Source: JABWBD01 sp040768665 (GTDB taxonomy: Bacteria > Planctomycetota > Planctomycetia > Pirellulales > Thermoguttaceae). From it: 64,000 nt of DNA. The translations under genes and the position numbers were made by a program. Every line of letters starts with the position of its first letter. The stretch's first letter is position 1. Shown one piece after another: positions 17,707 through 27,057 of the stretch. Location of the stretch: positions 1 through 64,000 of the forward strand of contig JAXGMN010000012.1 of assembly GCA_040768665.1 (NCBI GenBank), read 5' to 3'. Below the pieces are notes generated by a model. It was not told the DNA's origin and ran no database searches. It was given only the letters and a program-made list of their open reading frames with translations.

Positions 17707-18834
17707 CTATTCGCCGGTCTTCTTCGGTTCGTACTTGTGATCCCGCTTCCGAAGCACCTTTGCCTCCAGAATCTTGTCGGGATCCGGGCTGTTCGGATCT
17801 TCAGGATCGCGACGTTCGATCTTGGCGAGTACTTCCATGCCTTCAATCACGCGGCCGAACGCAGTGTGCTTGCCGTCGAGGTGCGTGGTGGGAACGAACG
17901 TGAGGAAGAACTGGGAGCCGCCAGTGTCCCGTCCCGCGTGAGCCATGCTCAGAGTGCCGCGGAAATGCAGGCGGCGGTCCGGCTTATAGCACTCACACGG
18001 GATCTCATAACCCGGTCCGCCGGTACCGGTACCCAGCGGGCAGCCGCCCTGGGCCATGAAGGCCGCCAGAACACGGTGGAAGGTAAGGCCGTTGTAGAAA
18101 CCCTTTTCCACCAGGGAAATGAAGTTGGCCACGCTGTTCGGCGCCTCGTTCTCGAAAAGCTCGACCACGATGTCACCCTCGTTGGTTTTCAGGAGCACCC
18201 GAGGCAGATCGTTCGCCGCGGCTTCCGCCTTACGGATCTCAAGCTCTTTCGGCCAGGCTTCCCGATAGTAGGGCAGGGTATCGAGGTGCTGCGCGCCGTG
18301 TTCGCCCAGCGAGTCCAGTTCCTTGGCCTTCGTGAGGTATTCCTCCGCCAAGTCCAACTCGCCCACGCAGAACGCCGAAGAACCCGCCCAGCCGTACAGT
18401 TCCTTTCGGTCGACTCCCTTCTCCAGCAGCGTCTTGCTCAGCCGCAGGGCCTGCTCATAGTTGTCGCGCTGGAATTCCCAGCCGGCGAGTCCGAAAAGAA
18501 AGTTCGTCACTTCCTCGTTCGCCTGAGGAGCTTCGTCGAACGCCGCCACCGCCGCGTCGACCACCTTCGGTTCCATGGTTTCGCCCTTGGCAACCAACTC
18601 GGTGTACCGCTTGGAGATTTCGCCCTTCCGCGAACGATCCGCAGCACGATATTCCTCGCGGAGGTTCCGCAGTTCCTCGAGCAGCGCTTTCCATTCGGTG
18701 AAAATCTTGTCGAACTCGGCGCTCTTCGCTCCTTGTACGGCTGCCGGAGCGCTGTCTTGGCTCCAGGCGGGGGCAGCCACGACCGTGGCGAAAACGACGC
18801 TCAACAAAGTTGCCAGTCTCAAGGCTCTACGCAT
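17707..18834 (-). CDS. secreted cyclophilin-type peptidyl-prolyl isomerase
   Basis: This 375-residue protein has a signal peptide, an N-terminal helical/TPR-like region (about residues 30-210) and a C-terminal cyclophilin domain (about 215-360). The cyclophilin part has VLLKTNEGDIVVELFENEAP, FHRVLAAFMAQGG, LSMAHAGRDTGGSQFFLTF and HLDGKHTAFGRVIEGM, so the catalytic Arg, Phe and Gln positions are kept. It should catalyse prolyl cis-trans isomerisation during folding outside the cytoplasm. ATG 18834 has GGAAAGGAG upstream; an in-frame GTG at 18846 overlaps that site. It diverges from rsmD. Confidence 0.92.
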   Translation of the reverse strand: MRRALRLATLLSVVFATVVAAPAWSQDSAPAAVQGAKSAEFDKIFTEWKALLEELRNLREEYRAADRSRKGEISKRYTELVAKGETMEPKVVDAAVAAFDEAPQANEEVTNFLFGLAGWEFQRDNYEQALRLSKTLLEKGVDRKELYGWAGSSAFCVGELDLAEEYLTKAKELDSLGEHGAQHLDTLPYYREAWPKELEIRKAEAAANDLPRVLLKTNEGDIVVELFENEAPNSVANFISLVEKGFYNGLTFHRVLAAFMAQGGCPLGTGTGGPGYEIPCECYKPDRRLHFRGTLSMAHAGRDTGGSQFFLTFVPTTHLDGKHTAFGRVIEGMEVLAKIERRDPEDPNSPDPDKILEAKVLRKRDHKYEPKKTGE

Positions 18835-18997
18835 CGAGGGATTCACTCCTTTCCACGGTAATGACGGAACGGTTCACGGGACCGCCGGGAAACCACGATC
18901 TTCACGGTCGATCCGCAACAAGGTACTATAGTGAGCGGTAATCTGCCGTGCTATCCGAGCGTATATCCCCTCTACGCCTCTCGCCCCCCGGAAGTTC

Positions 18998-19642
18998 ATG
19001 CCCCGCCGCCGATCAACGAAGCAATCGACTGGCGAGAGTCGCCAGACCGGTGGAGTGGACCCCACCGGGTTGCGGATCATCGGCGGTCAGTTTCGTGGTC
19101 GGAAGCTCCGCTACGGCGGGGATATCCGGGTTCGGCCAATGAAGGATCGGGTGCGGGAGGCCGTGTTCAACCTGATTGGCCCGTCGGTGCGAGGCGCCCA
19201 TGCAGTCGACCTGTTCGCGGGCACCGGAGCCCTCGGCCTGGAGGCGCTGAGCCGCGGGGCAGCCCGGGCGACGTTCATCGAGCAGCACTTCCCCACAGCG
19301 GCGATCATCCGGCAGAACATCGCCACCCTCGGCGTGGAACCGTCGTGCGAAGTGATTACCGGAAACGTCTTCCTCTGGGCCGAGCGGCACCGCCTTCCCA
19401 CCGACACGCCCTGGGTCGTGTTTTCGTCGCCGCCCTACGACTTCTTCGTGGATCGCAGCCGGGACATGCTGGCGCTGATTGGCCGACTCTTCGGCGAGGC
19501 ACCATCGGACAGCGTTCTCGTGGTGGAATCAGACGAGCGGTTCGATTTTCGGCATTTGCCGGCTGTTGAGGCTTGGAATGTCCGCTTCTATCCGCCGGCA
19601 TGCGTCGGCATCTTGCTGAAAGCCGATGCCTTATCTACCTGA
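18998..19642 (+). CDS. rsmD: 16S rRNA (guanine-N2)-methyltransferase RsmD
   Basis: This 214-residue protein matches RsmD, which methylates G966 of 16S rRNA (E. coli numbering) using S-adenosylmethionine. It shows LRIIGGQFRGRKLRYGG, the KDRVREAVFNLIG segment, the SAM site DLFAGTGALGLEALSRGA, and motif IV as FSSPPYD. RsmD usually has D/N-PPY/F at motif IV; Ser here is a conservative variant. The first 20 basic residues are poorly conserved, so the true start may be slightly later. The frame overlaps the first possible start of the cupin gene. Confidence 0.93.
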   Translation: MPRRRSTKQSTGESRQTGGVDPTGLRIIGGQFRGRKLRYGGDIRVRPMKDRVREAVFNLIGPSVRGAHAVDLFAGTGALGLEALSRGAARATFIEQHFPTAAIIRQNIATLGVEPSCEVITGNVFLWAERHRLPTDTPWVVFSSPPYDFFVDRSRDMLALIGRLFGEAPSDSVLVVESDERFDFRHLPAVEAWNVRFYPPACVGILLKADALST

Positions 19643-19661
19643 CTCACATTATGAGATTTCC

Positions 19662-20027
19662 ATGGATATTCGAAACATCGACGAGGCTGTCGCGTTCACA
19701 ACCAAGGACGGATCCGAGATCCGCGAGCTTCTCGCGCACCGCAATTCCTGTATTCGGAACCAAACGCTCGCGGAGGCGCGGCTACCGGCCGGGGGCAGCA
19801 CGACGCCCCACCACCACGTCAAGACCGAGGAGATCTACTACATCTTGGAGGGCGAAGGTCGTATGCGGGTCGGGGTGGAGTCGCATGGCGTACGCGCCGG
19901 AGACGCTATTGCCATACCTCCGGGTGAGGTGCACGAAATTAGTAATGTGGGTAGTGGGCTACTCAAGTTCCTTTGCTGCTGCGCTCCAGGGTACGAGCAT
20001 GAGGATACCGTCCTGGCGGAGGATTGA
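19662..20027 (+). CDS. cupin-domain protein
   Basis: This 121-residue single-domain cupin has the motif-1 histidines in TTPHHHVKTEEIYYILEGEG and motif 2 in GDAIAIPPGEVHEISN, followed by FLCCCAPGYEHEDT. The three His and the Glu suggest a metal site. I use ATG 19662 (MDIRNIDEA), because relatives start there; an in-frame ATG at 19626 overlaps the end of rsmD. The substrate is unknown; small cupins are often isomerases, dioxygenases or sugar-binding proteins. Confidence 0.88.
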   Translation: MDIRNIDEAVAFTTKDGSEIRELLAHRNSCIRNQTLAEARLPAGGSTTPHHHVKTEEIYYILEGEGRMRVGVESHGVRAGDAIAIPPGEVHEISNVGSGLLKFLCCCAPGYEHEDTVLAED

Positions 20028-20062
20028 ACCTCATCGCTACCCCGCTCGGACGCGGCCCGTAA

Positions 20063-20167
20063 GGCGTGTGGCAGATGATCGCATCCCCTCACGATTGGCC
20101 ATCAGCCCGGCTGCTTCCAAGCAGCCGGGCTGATATGCAGGTGAATTCTCATCTGCCGCTTGCCTTA
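20063..20167. repeat. 105-bp hairpin repeat, copy A
   Basis: This element runs from GGCGTGTGGCAGATGATCGC to the final CCTTA. Its core is a 12-bp stem, CAGCCCGGCTGC-TTCCAA-GCAGCCGGGCTG (20104-20133). A copy of identical length and roughly 80% identity by eye lies at 23951-24055. It fills part of the 348-base gap after the cupin gene. I see nothing recognisable in the remaining 200 bases before 20376. Confidence 0.75.
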
Positions 20168-20375
20168 ATAGCATTCGCCCAAGAGGTCGCCGCAGTATAC
20201 CTGCGGCGGAAAAGTCTAAGGGTTCCGCACGATCCCACCTTCCTTTCCCATCTTCCAACGCGCAAATCAACTTCTGATAATTCGCATTTTACTCAGTCAT
20301 CCTAAATAACCGATTCCTCCCAATAACCGGTGATGCTCGGGATCACGATTTGGAGACGATTGGGAGCCACAGCTT

Positions 20376-23084
20376 ATGACCGACCAGCGGGACACCTCCA
20401 TCTGGCCGTTCTTCTGCCTTCTGACCTGCCTGTTTGTGCTCAGCGCTACTACCCCTCGTGCGTGGGAGAAAGAGCTGGACGCGCGGAGGTCTATGGATTT
20501 GCCCGCACGTGGCGGTCGGGGCTCATCCCGCACGGACGCTTCGCAACTTCATTTAGAGCAGCCGCGGATCGTGTCGCGTCTCGCGCCGATTCCGTGCGTC
20601 ATCGAGGATGGCGGCCTCGATTTGAGCGAGGTGTGCGAACTGCTGACGCGAAATGAAGGGCACATCGGCGGAAGTGCAGCGATCGAGCCGGCCGCGGCGT
20701 TCGTTCCGGCCGTTCCGACTGCGAAGCTGGCGACGCAGCACGCCGACACAATCGGTGCTGATCCGGCCGATCCCAACGGCGCTCTCCTCGCGGGTCCGAT
20801 GGAAGGACTCCCATGGCTGAGCGACGACTTCCAGTCGGACGAGGCCGACGAAGCGGGCGAGATCGCGTCCAACGAGTCCCCGTTCACGGAAGACGTGGAG
20901 ACGGCCACGGGCGCCATGCCGATGCTGGAAGCGGCGTCCATCCCGGACTCCTCGCTGCAGGACCAGGTCGACTTGGCAGCCCCGATCGAGTTGGAGGAAA
21001 CCGATTCGCAATCCGTCAACATCGCAAGCGAACGCCTCGTCGAGCAATTCTGGAGTGAGCCCAAGGCGATGTTCGAGCGGCTGGAAGGGCTGGCTTGGGA
21101 GTGTGAGACCGGACTCTGGGCTCGTGACGTCACGCGCCTGGTGCGAAAGCTTGCGCGTGCCATGGCTCTCCATTCAGACGAATCCTGGCAGATCCTCGGT
21201 CAACTCGACGAGTTGTGTCATGAGGGCGATCGTTTGGCTGCACAACTCGCCGATCCGGAACTCGGCGGGGCAGTCCGACGAGCGCGGCATTCGCTGCAGC
21301 GCCGCGTCGACATCTGGGCGCAAGTTGCGGCGATCGGCGGTCCGGTGGACGGCGCCTCGCGGTCTGAACCGGCTCCCGAGCAATTGCGAGTATGCCTGGC
21401 CGAGGTGGTGTCGCTCGTAGCGGGATCTCCTGAGGGACGGCAGTGGCAGCGGTATCTTGAGTTGGATGCATTGCGGGATCTCGTCGAACAGCGCGGCCGT
21501 GCCGAAACCGAGCGGTCCGTGGTGCTTGCCACCGAAGTGCTTCGACGGCTGGCGGACCATTCGATGACCGCCGAGCAACGGAAATTCGTTGCGCGAGAAC
21601 CGCTGGCAAGACTCCGCGATCAGCTTCGCCAGTGGGCCGTCGCGTCGCCTGCGGGGCCCGCGCTCCTCAGAACCCTCGAGCAGTTCGAGCAGACAGGTGC
21701 GCCGGCCGACGCTTGTGCCTTGGCGACGGATCGCCTGCGACTGGCCGCTTCGTCTCTACCCGAAGAGCGAGAACTTGCCGACCGCGTCGAGGCCCACTAT
21801 CGTAATGCCAATGTGCGGTTCACGGTGGCCGGCGAGTTGCTTGATCGCTTCATGCCGGAACGGAAGTCGAAGAGCGATTCGGTACAGGACTACGTGTTGG
21901 GCAATCCGGTGCGGGGAACGAGTATGACCACCACGGATATGACGGTGCAACTTGTTCCCGACCGCTCGCGCCTGCGGTTTGCGCTGGTCATTCGAGGGCT
22001 GGTGGCCTCGGAAACCTCGGCCTTTGCCGGTCCCGCTACGTTTTTCAACTCGAGTACCTCGGCATTCGCGGCGAGGAAAGACGTGGAACTCGGCGTAAAA
22101 GGGTTCCTGGTATGGCCGGCAAGTGTTGCCGTGGAAAACGATACCTACCTCCGCGGGCTACAGACCGATTTCGACGACATTCCAGTCCTCGGCTCTGTCG
22201 TCCAAGAGATCGCACTCTCGCAGAAACGGCAAAAAGAGGGGCAGGCGGATAGGGAAGTCAAGCACAAGCTCGCTGCCCGCGTGAACCGGCAAGTCGATAC
22301 GGAGGTAGGAGAACGGCTGGGTCAAGCCTCGACGCGGCTCCAGAACCGCCTGTTTGGTCCCCTGTCGGACCTGTCGCTCGGACCGAAGGTGATCAGCGCC
22401 GAGACCGACGAAGAGCGGATGACCATGCGTCTGCGGATCGCCGCCCCGCAGCAGCTTGGTGCGAACACGCCTCGCCCGCAGGCCCTGGTCGACAGTCTGG
22501 CCAGCGTGCAGATCCATGAATCGGCGTTGAACAACTTCGTTGAACGGCTGGAGCTGGGCGGAGGGACCTTTACGATCGAGGAACTCCGCAAGCGAATCGC
22601 AACCAGATTGAAGCGGCCCGAAATGCTTGAGAACGAGACGGACTACGACGAGGACGTCGTCATTGCGTTTGCTCCTGAAAACGCCGTCCAGGTTCGGTGC
22701 CAGGATGGCCAGATTGCCATCACCCTCGCGGTCGCCACGCTCTGGCAGGCCGAAAACCGCTGGGATGATTTTCAGGTGCAGGCGTTCTACCGGCCCGAGG
22801 TGGCGGGCGGTCGAGTGGAACTGGTCCGCCACGGCGTCGTTTATTTGATTGGCGAGGGACTGAACATGCGGTCGCAGATCGCACTCCGCGGAATCTTCAG
22901 CAAGACCTTTTCGAAGCAGCGTCCGGTGGTGCTTACCCCCGAAAGCATGTTCGAGGACGAACGGCTCGCCGGTCTCGGTGTGACCCAGTTCGTGATTGAA
23001 GACGGGTGGATCGGCGCAGCGCTCGGGGCTGAATCGCCGCTGAGCGGAGGCGTTGCACGCCGTCTCTCCGGCCCGAAGTACTGA
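20376..23084 (+). CDS. large secreted protein, planctomycete-type, paralogue A
   Basis: This 902-residue protein has a signal-like hydrophobic segment at residues 10-27. Residues 30-230 are acidic and low in complexity, 230-480 are helical, and 480-895 form a probable structured domain with alternating strands (NANVRFTVAGELLDRFMP, SALNNFVERLELGGGTF). The C-terminal half aligns by eye with the protein at 24682-26805: both have a 'V-D-VLG-P-YGT' segment, the R(V/I)-H-ESAINNF-like motif and a similar Lys/Arg-rich connector. I recognise no enzyme motif. It is followed 20 bases later by a GT2 glycosyltransferase gene. A cell-envelope role is an inference. Confidence 0.8.
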   Translation: MTDQRDTSIWPFFCLLTCLFVLSATTPRAWEKELDARRSMDLPARGGRGSSRTDASQLHLEQPRIVSRLAPIPCVIEDGGLDLSEVCELLTRNEGHIGGSAAIEPAAAFVPAVPTAKLATQHADTIGADPADPNGALLAGPMEGLPWLSDDFQSDEADEAGEIASNESPFTEDVETATGAMPMLEAASIPDSSLQDQVDLAAPIELEETDSQSVNIASERLVEQFWSEPKAMFERLEGLAWECETGLWARDVTRLVRKLARAMALHSDESWQILGQLDELCHEGDRLAAQLADPELGGAVRRARHSLQRRVDIWAQVAAIGGPVDGASRSEPAPEQLRVCLAEVVSLVAGSPEGRQWQRYLELDALRDLVEQRGRAETERSVVLATEVLRRLADHSMTAEQRKFVAREPLARLRDQLRQWAVASPAGPALLRTLEQFEQTGAPADACALATDRLRLAASSLPEERELADRVEAHYRNANVRFTVAGELLDRFMPERKSKSDSVQDYVLGNPVRGTSMTTTDMTVQLVPDRSRLRFALVIRGLVASETSAFAGPATFFNSSTSAFAARKDVELGVKGFLVWPASVAVENDTYLRGLQTDFDDIPVLGSVVQEIALSQKRQKEGQADREVKHKLAARVNRQVDTEVGERLGQASTRLQNRLFGPLSDLSLGPKVISAETDEERMTMRLRIAAPQQLGANTPRPQALVDSLASVQIHESALNNFVERLELGGGTFTIEELRKRIATRLKRPEMLENETDYDEDVVIAFAPENAVQVRCQDGQIAITLAVATLWQAENRWDDFQVQAFYRPEVAGGRVELVRHGVVYLIGEGLNMRSQIALRGIFSKTFSKQRPVVLTPESMFEDERLAGLGVTQFVIEDGWIGAALGAESPLSGGVARRLSGPKY

Positions 23085-23104
23085 AATTCGCGCGTGATCC
23101 AAGT

Positions 23105-23872
23105 ATGGCACCCGAGTCCCATTCTCTTTCCGTCCTGATGCCGGTCTACAATGAAGAGAGCACGGTGGAAACCGTAATCCTCAACGTTCTGGCACTTGGC
23201 GAACTGGTCAAGGAAGTCATCGTTGTCGACGATGGATCTACCGACGGAACCTCGGCGATCGTCGAGCGGATTGCCGGCGAACACCCGCGCGTCCAATACC
23301 AGAGAATGCCGACGAACCGGGGCAAGACCGCTGCCATCCAGCGAGCCATCGAGACGGCAACCGGCCGTATCCTGATCGTGCAGGATGCCGACCTGGAATA
23401 CGATCCTGCGGAGATCCCGGCCGTGGTCGCACCCATTGCCGAGGGAAAGGCCGACGTGGTTTACGGCAGCCGCTTCATGGTCCGCCGAACCGCCCGCGTG
23501 CTCTACTTCTACCACTACCTGGCGAACTCGGCGCTGACCTTTCTATCGAATCTGCTCACCAATCGCAACATGAGCGACATCGAGACGTGCTACAAGGCGT
23601 TTCGTGCGGAAGTGATTAAACCTCTCCGGCTGACCAGCAGCGGGTTCGGAATGGAGGTGGAGATCACCGCAATGGTCTGCAAGACACGGGTGCGGACCTA
23701 CGAAGTGCCCATCTCCTATTACGGGCGCACGTACGAGGAAGGTAAGAAGATCGGGATGATCGATGGTCTGGCTGCGCTGGGCTACATCCTGTACTACAAC
23801 CTCGTCAAGCCCTGGACTCCGAGCGGCAGGCGGTACATCCGCGAAGTGAACGAGCACCTGAAATTCCCGTGA
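23105..23872 (+). CDS. GT2 glycosyltransferase (polyprenyl-phosphate sugar synthase-like)
   Basis: This 255-residue GT-A family protein starts LSVLMPVYNEESTVE. It has the nucleotide-sugar motif VDDGSTDGTS (Asp42-43), the DxD motif QDADLEYDP (residues 94-96) and SDIETCYKAFRAEV, which is typical of dolichyl- or undecaprenyl-phosphate mannose/glucose synthases. It has no clear membrane anchor beyond a hydrophobic patch near residues 130-150. It would transfer a sugar from a nucleotide donor to a polyprenyl phosphate on the cytoplasmic face. It is probably co-transcribed with the preceding large secreted protein. Confidence 0.9.
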   Translation: MAPESHSLSVLMPVYNEESTVETVILNVLALGELVKEVIVVDDGSTDGTSAIVERIAGEHPRVQYQRMPTNRGKTAAIQRAIETATGRILIVQDADLEYDPAEIPAVVAPIAEGKADVVYGSRFMVRRTARVLYFYHYLANSALTFLSNLLTNRNMSDIETCYKAFRAEVIKPLRLTSSGFGMEVEITAMVCKTRVRTYEVPISYYGRTYEEGKKIGMIDGLAALGYILYYNLVKPWTPSGRRYIREVNEHLKFP

Positions 23873-23950
23873 CGGCCACGGCACAAGCGAGCCTGGCTTT
23901 CCGGTGTGCCCGCTGCAGAAAAGCAGCACCCGTCGAGTCGCCGATCCTTA

Positions 23951-24055
23951 GGCGTGTGGCAGGTGATCGCATTCCCTGACGATTGCCAGCAGCCCGGCTG
24001 CGTCCGAGCAGCCGGGGGTGATTTGCGGGCAAAATCTCATCTGCCGCCCGCCTTA
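23951..24055. repeat. 105-bp hairpin repeat, copy B
   Basis: This copy runs from GGCGTGTGGCAGGTGATCGC to CCTTA and has the same boundaries as copy A (20063-20167). The core stem is GCCCGGCTGC-GTCCGA-GCAGCCGGG. Its last three bases are the reverse complement of the TAA stop of the minus-strand gene 24053-24526, so the repeat supplies that stop codon. Confidence 0.75.
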
Positions 24056-24526
24056 CAGTCCCATTCCCAGGAAGCCGCCATGCTCGTCGCTGGCTTCATT
24101 GACGTGTTCGAGCCGGCGGATGGTCTGCTCGAGGTCCCCCGCGGCAATGTAGCGGTCGAATTCGACGATCACCGCCCGGTTCACCGTCTCACGGAACCAG
24201 GCAACAACCGGCTCCGTGAGCCAATCGCACGTGTCCCGGCGAAGTTGCACGTCGAGATCGGCACGCAGGGTCTTCTGGTCCTCGCTGTCGGTCAGCACGG
24301 TTCCTTCCACCGCAAACTCCAACATGCCGATCTGCGGATCGTTCGTCAGGTGATAGGTACATCGGGCGTTATGGAGATAATAGCTATTGTACAGCCCGTG
24401 TTTTTCCGCGGCCTTCTGGATCCGCTGACAGAGCTGCTGAAACTTGGGTGACGCGTCGACGGACGACTGCAGCCGCGAGATGCTCCGCAGCGGGAAGCAG
24501 TCGAAAACGATTTCCACCTGGGACAT
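24053..24526 (-). CDS. conserved hypothetical protein
   Basis: This 157-residue soluble protein begins MSQVEIVFDCFPLRSISRLQ. It is mixed alpha/beta with no signal peptide. The motif YYLHNARCTYHLTNDPQIGMLEF suggests a small-ligand or nucleic-acid-binding domain, but I cannot name the family. ATG 24526 is chosen over an open extension to 24751 because the upstream part is low-complexity and antisense to nothing conserved. The stop codon lies in repeat B. Confidence 0.7.
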   Translation of the reverse strand: MSQVEIVFDCFPLRSISRLQSSVDASPKFQQLCQRIQKAAEKHGLYNSYYLHNARCTYHLTNDPQIGMLEFAVEGTVLTDSEDQKTLRADLDVQLRRDTCDWLTEPVVAWFRETVNRAVIVEFDRYIAAGDLEQTIRRLEHVNEASDEHGGFLGMGL

Positions 24527-24681
24527 GGGCCGCAGCCTCCACTTGTGTGTCGGGAACCGTCCGAATTGTAGCGGAAACCGCGACCGATGACCAATCCCGC
24601 CCGAGTGCTGAAGCCGCGTGGCAGCCGTCCGCGAAGGATACGGACCGGCCACGGGAGTGTCTCGTCTCGATTGCCCGCTTC

Positions 24682-26805
24682 TCATTCGGCCGCAGGTTCG
24701 GCAGGGACACGGTCCCAGCCCAGAACCATCCAGCCCGCGGTTGTTTGCCAATCCTGCAGAACGAGTTTTCCCAAGTTGGACAACCGCTTCCCTTTCGGAA
24801 CGATCGGTTCGGGAACGATTTCCTGCGGAAAAACTTCGTTGAAACGCCGTTCGAGCATATTGCGGAGCACCTGTTCTCGAGTCGACAGACGTTTTCCTTC
24901 GTCGGGAGAGAAACCCGGCGGGAAGATCTCAAGGTCACCCCGGCGAACGGCACGCACCTGCCCGTCGCCATGGCGGATTTCGTAACCGGCCGTGACGTTC
25001 ATGCCCGGGTACTCGCTCTCGCCCTTCCGGTACGAAACGCCGCGGATCGACACGCTGAAGCCACCCGAAGTGAAAGCGACGGAAACCGGCTGACGTTCAG
25101 GAAAGGTGATGCTCCATCGCTCCTCTCCTTCGGGACTCTTGAGCCGATCAGGCAGGTAGCCCAGCAGATCCGTGATCTCTTGCTGCAACTGCTCCTCCGT
25201 AACGATCATGCCGCCGAATAGCTCCTCGGCAAAATTGTTGATCGCTGATTCGTGCACCCGCACGTCCAGATCCGATTCACCGCCGAGCGCCGGCGGAGCC
25301 GTCGGTGCCGCCAGATGGTGGTCAGCGCTGGCCTGGACCGCTGCCGCCTGGAGGGCCTCGTCGGTGGTGCTGAATCTCAGATCCGAGGGGAAGAGTCCCC
25401 GACGAACCAGCGGCCGGCGAAGATCCTCGCGGTAATTGCGATTAACATCATCAACCAGCTCGGCGGTCTGCTCGTTGAAACGGTTACTGATCCTGGCTTC
25501 GGCATGCCGGGCCGCAATCTGTTGCGACAACCCCTTTTGTTTGGCCGATTTCCGCCAGGCAACCTTCTCGATCAACCGCCGCCCTCCGGCGTCGATGCCT
25601 CGGGTCTTGCTGTCGGTAATCGCATTCGTGGCGGCAGGCAGCGACGCAAGGCCGTCGGCAGTCACCAGCAGACGCTTTCGACTCGCCGACTGGGTGACAC
25701 CATCGCTATGTACTCGCACGGGGCCGTTGTAACCGATCGTCTCGCTTCTCGTGGTGGAACGAAGAATCAGATCAATTGCGGCACGGGTGTCCGACGGGAT
25801 CAGTTCGACGGACAATTGGCCGATGGCATGCCCGGTACCGTAGATCGCGGTCCCCAGAATGCAATCCTCGACAGGAGTCACTTCATCTGCCGACCTGCTG
25901 AGAGCCCCGCCCATGAGTTCGTTGGATGCCCGAACGTAGAAATTGACAAACCCGAACTGGCGACGGACTGCTTCGGCGATCCAGCCGGCTTGCTGGGCTT
26001 CGCGGAGCCAGCGGATTGCGTCGCTAATCACCTGGGCGTCGGCCGGATTCGGATTGTCGGAATAGGCGGCGACGTGCTCTGCCAGCAGGTCGAGAATCTG
26101 CCGGTACTGGTCTTCCAGCCCCTCGGCGCCCATGGCCCGGGCAATGACCAGATACTGCCGGAGCCGTTTCTGGACCCGCTCGAATACGGTGAAATTCAAG
26201 GCTTTTTGCCCGCTGGCGTAACGCAGATAGACGGCATCCAGGATCGACAAATCCGGCTCATCCTTGGCAAGTTCTTGCTGCATCTTCTCCCACACTAGAA
26301 AGTCGCGCCATCCTTCGCCGACGTCGCCCGCAGCTTCCAACTCGGCGTTAAGCTGCTCGATAGCCGATTCGAGCTGTGCCCGGGCGTCATCCAGATCCGC
26401 GCGGGTCAATGGGACAAAGGCGGATTTCGCGGCCTCAATGGCAACCCGGATGTCGGCCGTGTTACCCGCAGGCAACTGTTCCAGCCATCCCCGAATGGCT
26501 CGCCGGGCTCGTTGGAAACGGGGGTCGTCCATGCCGGCAACGTCCTTCGAGTACTGGGCAATCACTTCGGCGACGGCCGCCGGATCGGCCTCACCCCCTC
26601 TCGCGAGCTGTTCTTGGAGTTGGTCGGTCTTCAGGAAGCTCCGCCACTCAGTTCCCTGCCCGGTGGACGCAAGCCAAAGGTCAAGTTCCCGAACGGCCGA
26701 TTGAGCCACCGATCCTGGAGAAATGTCCTGTCCGTAAGCTATTGATAAATATGCACTTAATGCAGTAACCAGTGTGAACGCCACCCGAAAGCTCGCCCTA
26801 AACAT
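24682..26805 (-). CDS. large secreted protein, planctomycete-type, paralogue B
   Basis: This 707-residue protein has a signal peptide (MFRASFRVAFTLVTALSAYL, cleavage near YGQ). A helical N-terminal half (residues 25-300) and a C-terminal half related to the protein at 20376-23084 follow (VEDCILGTAIYGTG, DLDVRVHESAINNFAEELFGG, SVAFTSGGFSVSIRGVSYRKG). ATG 26805 has GAGGAGCAGGA just upstream; the open extension to 26856 lacks signal character. The upstream region is AT-rich and shared with the divergent gene at 27058. No catalytic motif is visible. Confidence 0.8.
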   Translation of the reverse strand: MFRASFRVAFTLVTALSAYLSIAYGQDISPGSVAQSAVRELDLWLASTGQGTEWRSFLKTDQLQEQLARGGEADPAAVAEVIAQYSKDVAGMDDPRFQRARRAIRGWLEQLPAGNTADIRVAIEAAKSAFVPLTRADLDDARAQLESAIEQLNAELEAAGDVGEGWRDFLVWEKMQQELAKDEPDLSILDAVYLRYASGQKALNFTVFERVQKRLRQYLVIARAMGAEGLEDQYRQILDLLAEHVAAYSDNPNPADAQVISDAIRWLREAQQAGWIAEAVRRQFGFVNFYVRASNELMGGALSRSADEVTPVEDCILGTAIYGTGHAIGQLSVELIPSDTRAAIDLILRSTTRSETIGYNGPVRVHSDGVTQSASRKRLLVTADGLASLPAATNAITDSKTRGIDAGGRRLIEKVAWRKSAKQKGLSQQIAARHAEARISNRFNEQTAELVDDVNRNYREDLRRPLVRRGLFPSDLRFSTTDEALQAAAVQASADHHLAAPTAPPALGGESDLDVRVHESAINNFAEELFGGMIVTEEQLQQEITDLLGYLPDRLKSPEGEERWSITFPERQPVSVAFTSGGFSVSIRGVSYRKGESEYPGMNVTAGYEIRHGDGQVRAVRRGDLEIFPPGFSPDEGKRLSTREQVLRNMLERRFNEVFPQEIVPEPIVPKGKRLSNLGKLVLQDWQTTAGWMVLGWDRVPAEPAAE

Positions 26806-27057
26806 GTTCCTGCTCCTCTTGCCTGCGGGATCATAGGCCCGGAACGCAACGGTCACCCCAGATGCTATTAGCTTACCTATATTACTAAACTCGTCAATAT
26901 TCCCTAACTATGTATTCCAGAGATATTTCCGAATCGTCAATTCTTTCTAAAAAGCCGCAGACACTTGATCTTACGCAATTCATCGTGTAAACAGGTGCGT
27001 TTAGCGTGTCCCAACAGCGCCCCTCAAAGGCAACGCATCATGGGAAAGGAGGATACA
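26806..27057. promoter_or_regulatory. AT-rich divergent promoter region
   Basis: The 250 bases between two divergent secreted-protein genes are markedly AT-rich around 26865-26990 (TATTACTAAACTCG, TATTCCCTAACTATG), unlike the GC-rich surroundings. This marks the likely promoter zone for both genes. I do not see a consensus pair that I would assign. Confidence 0.5.
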
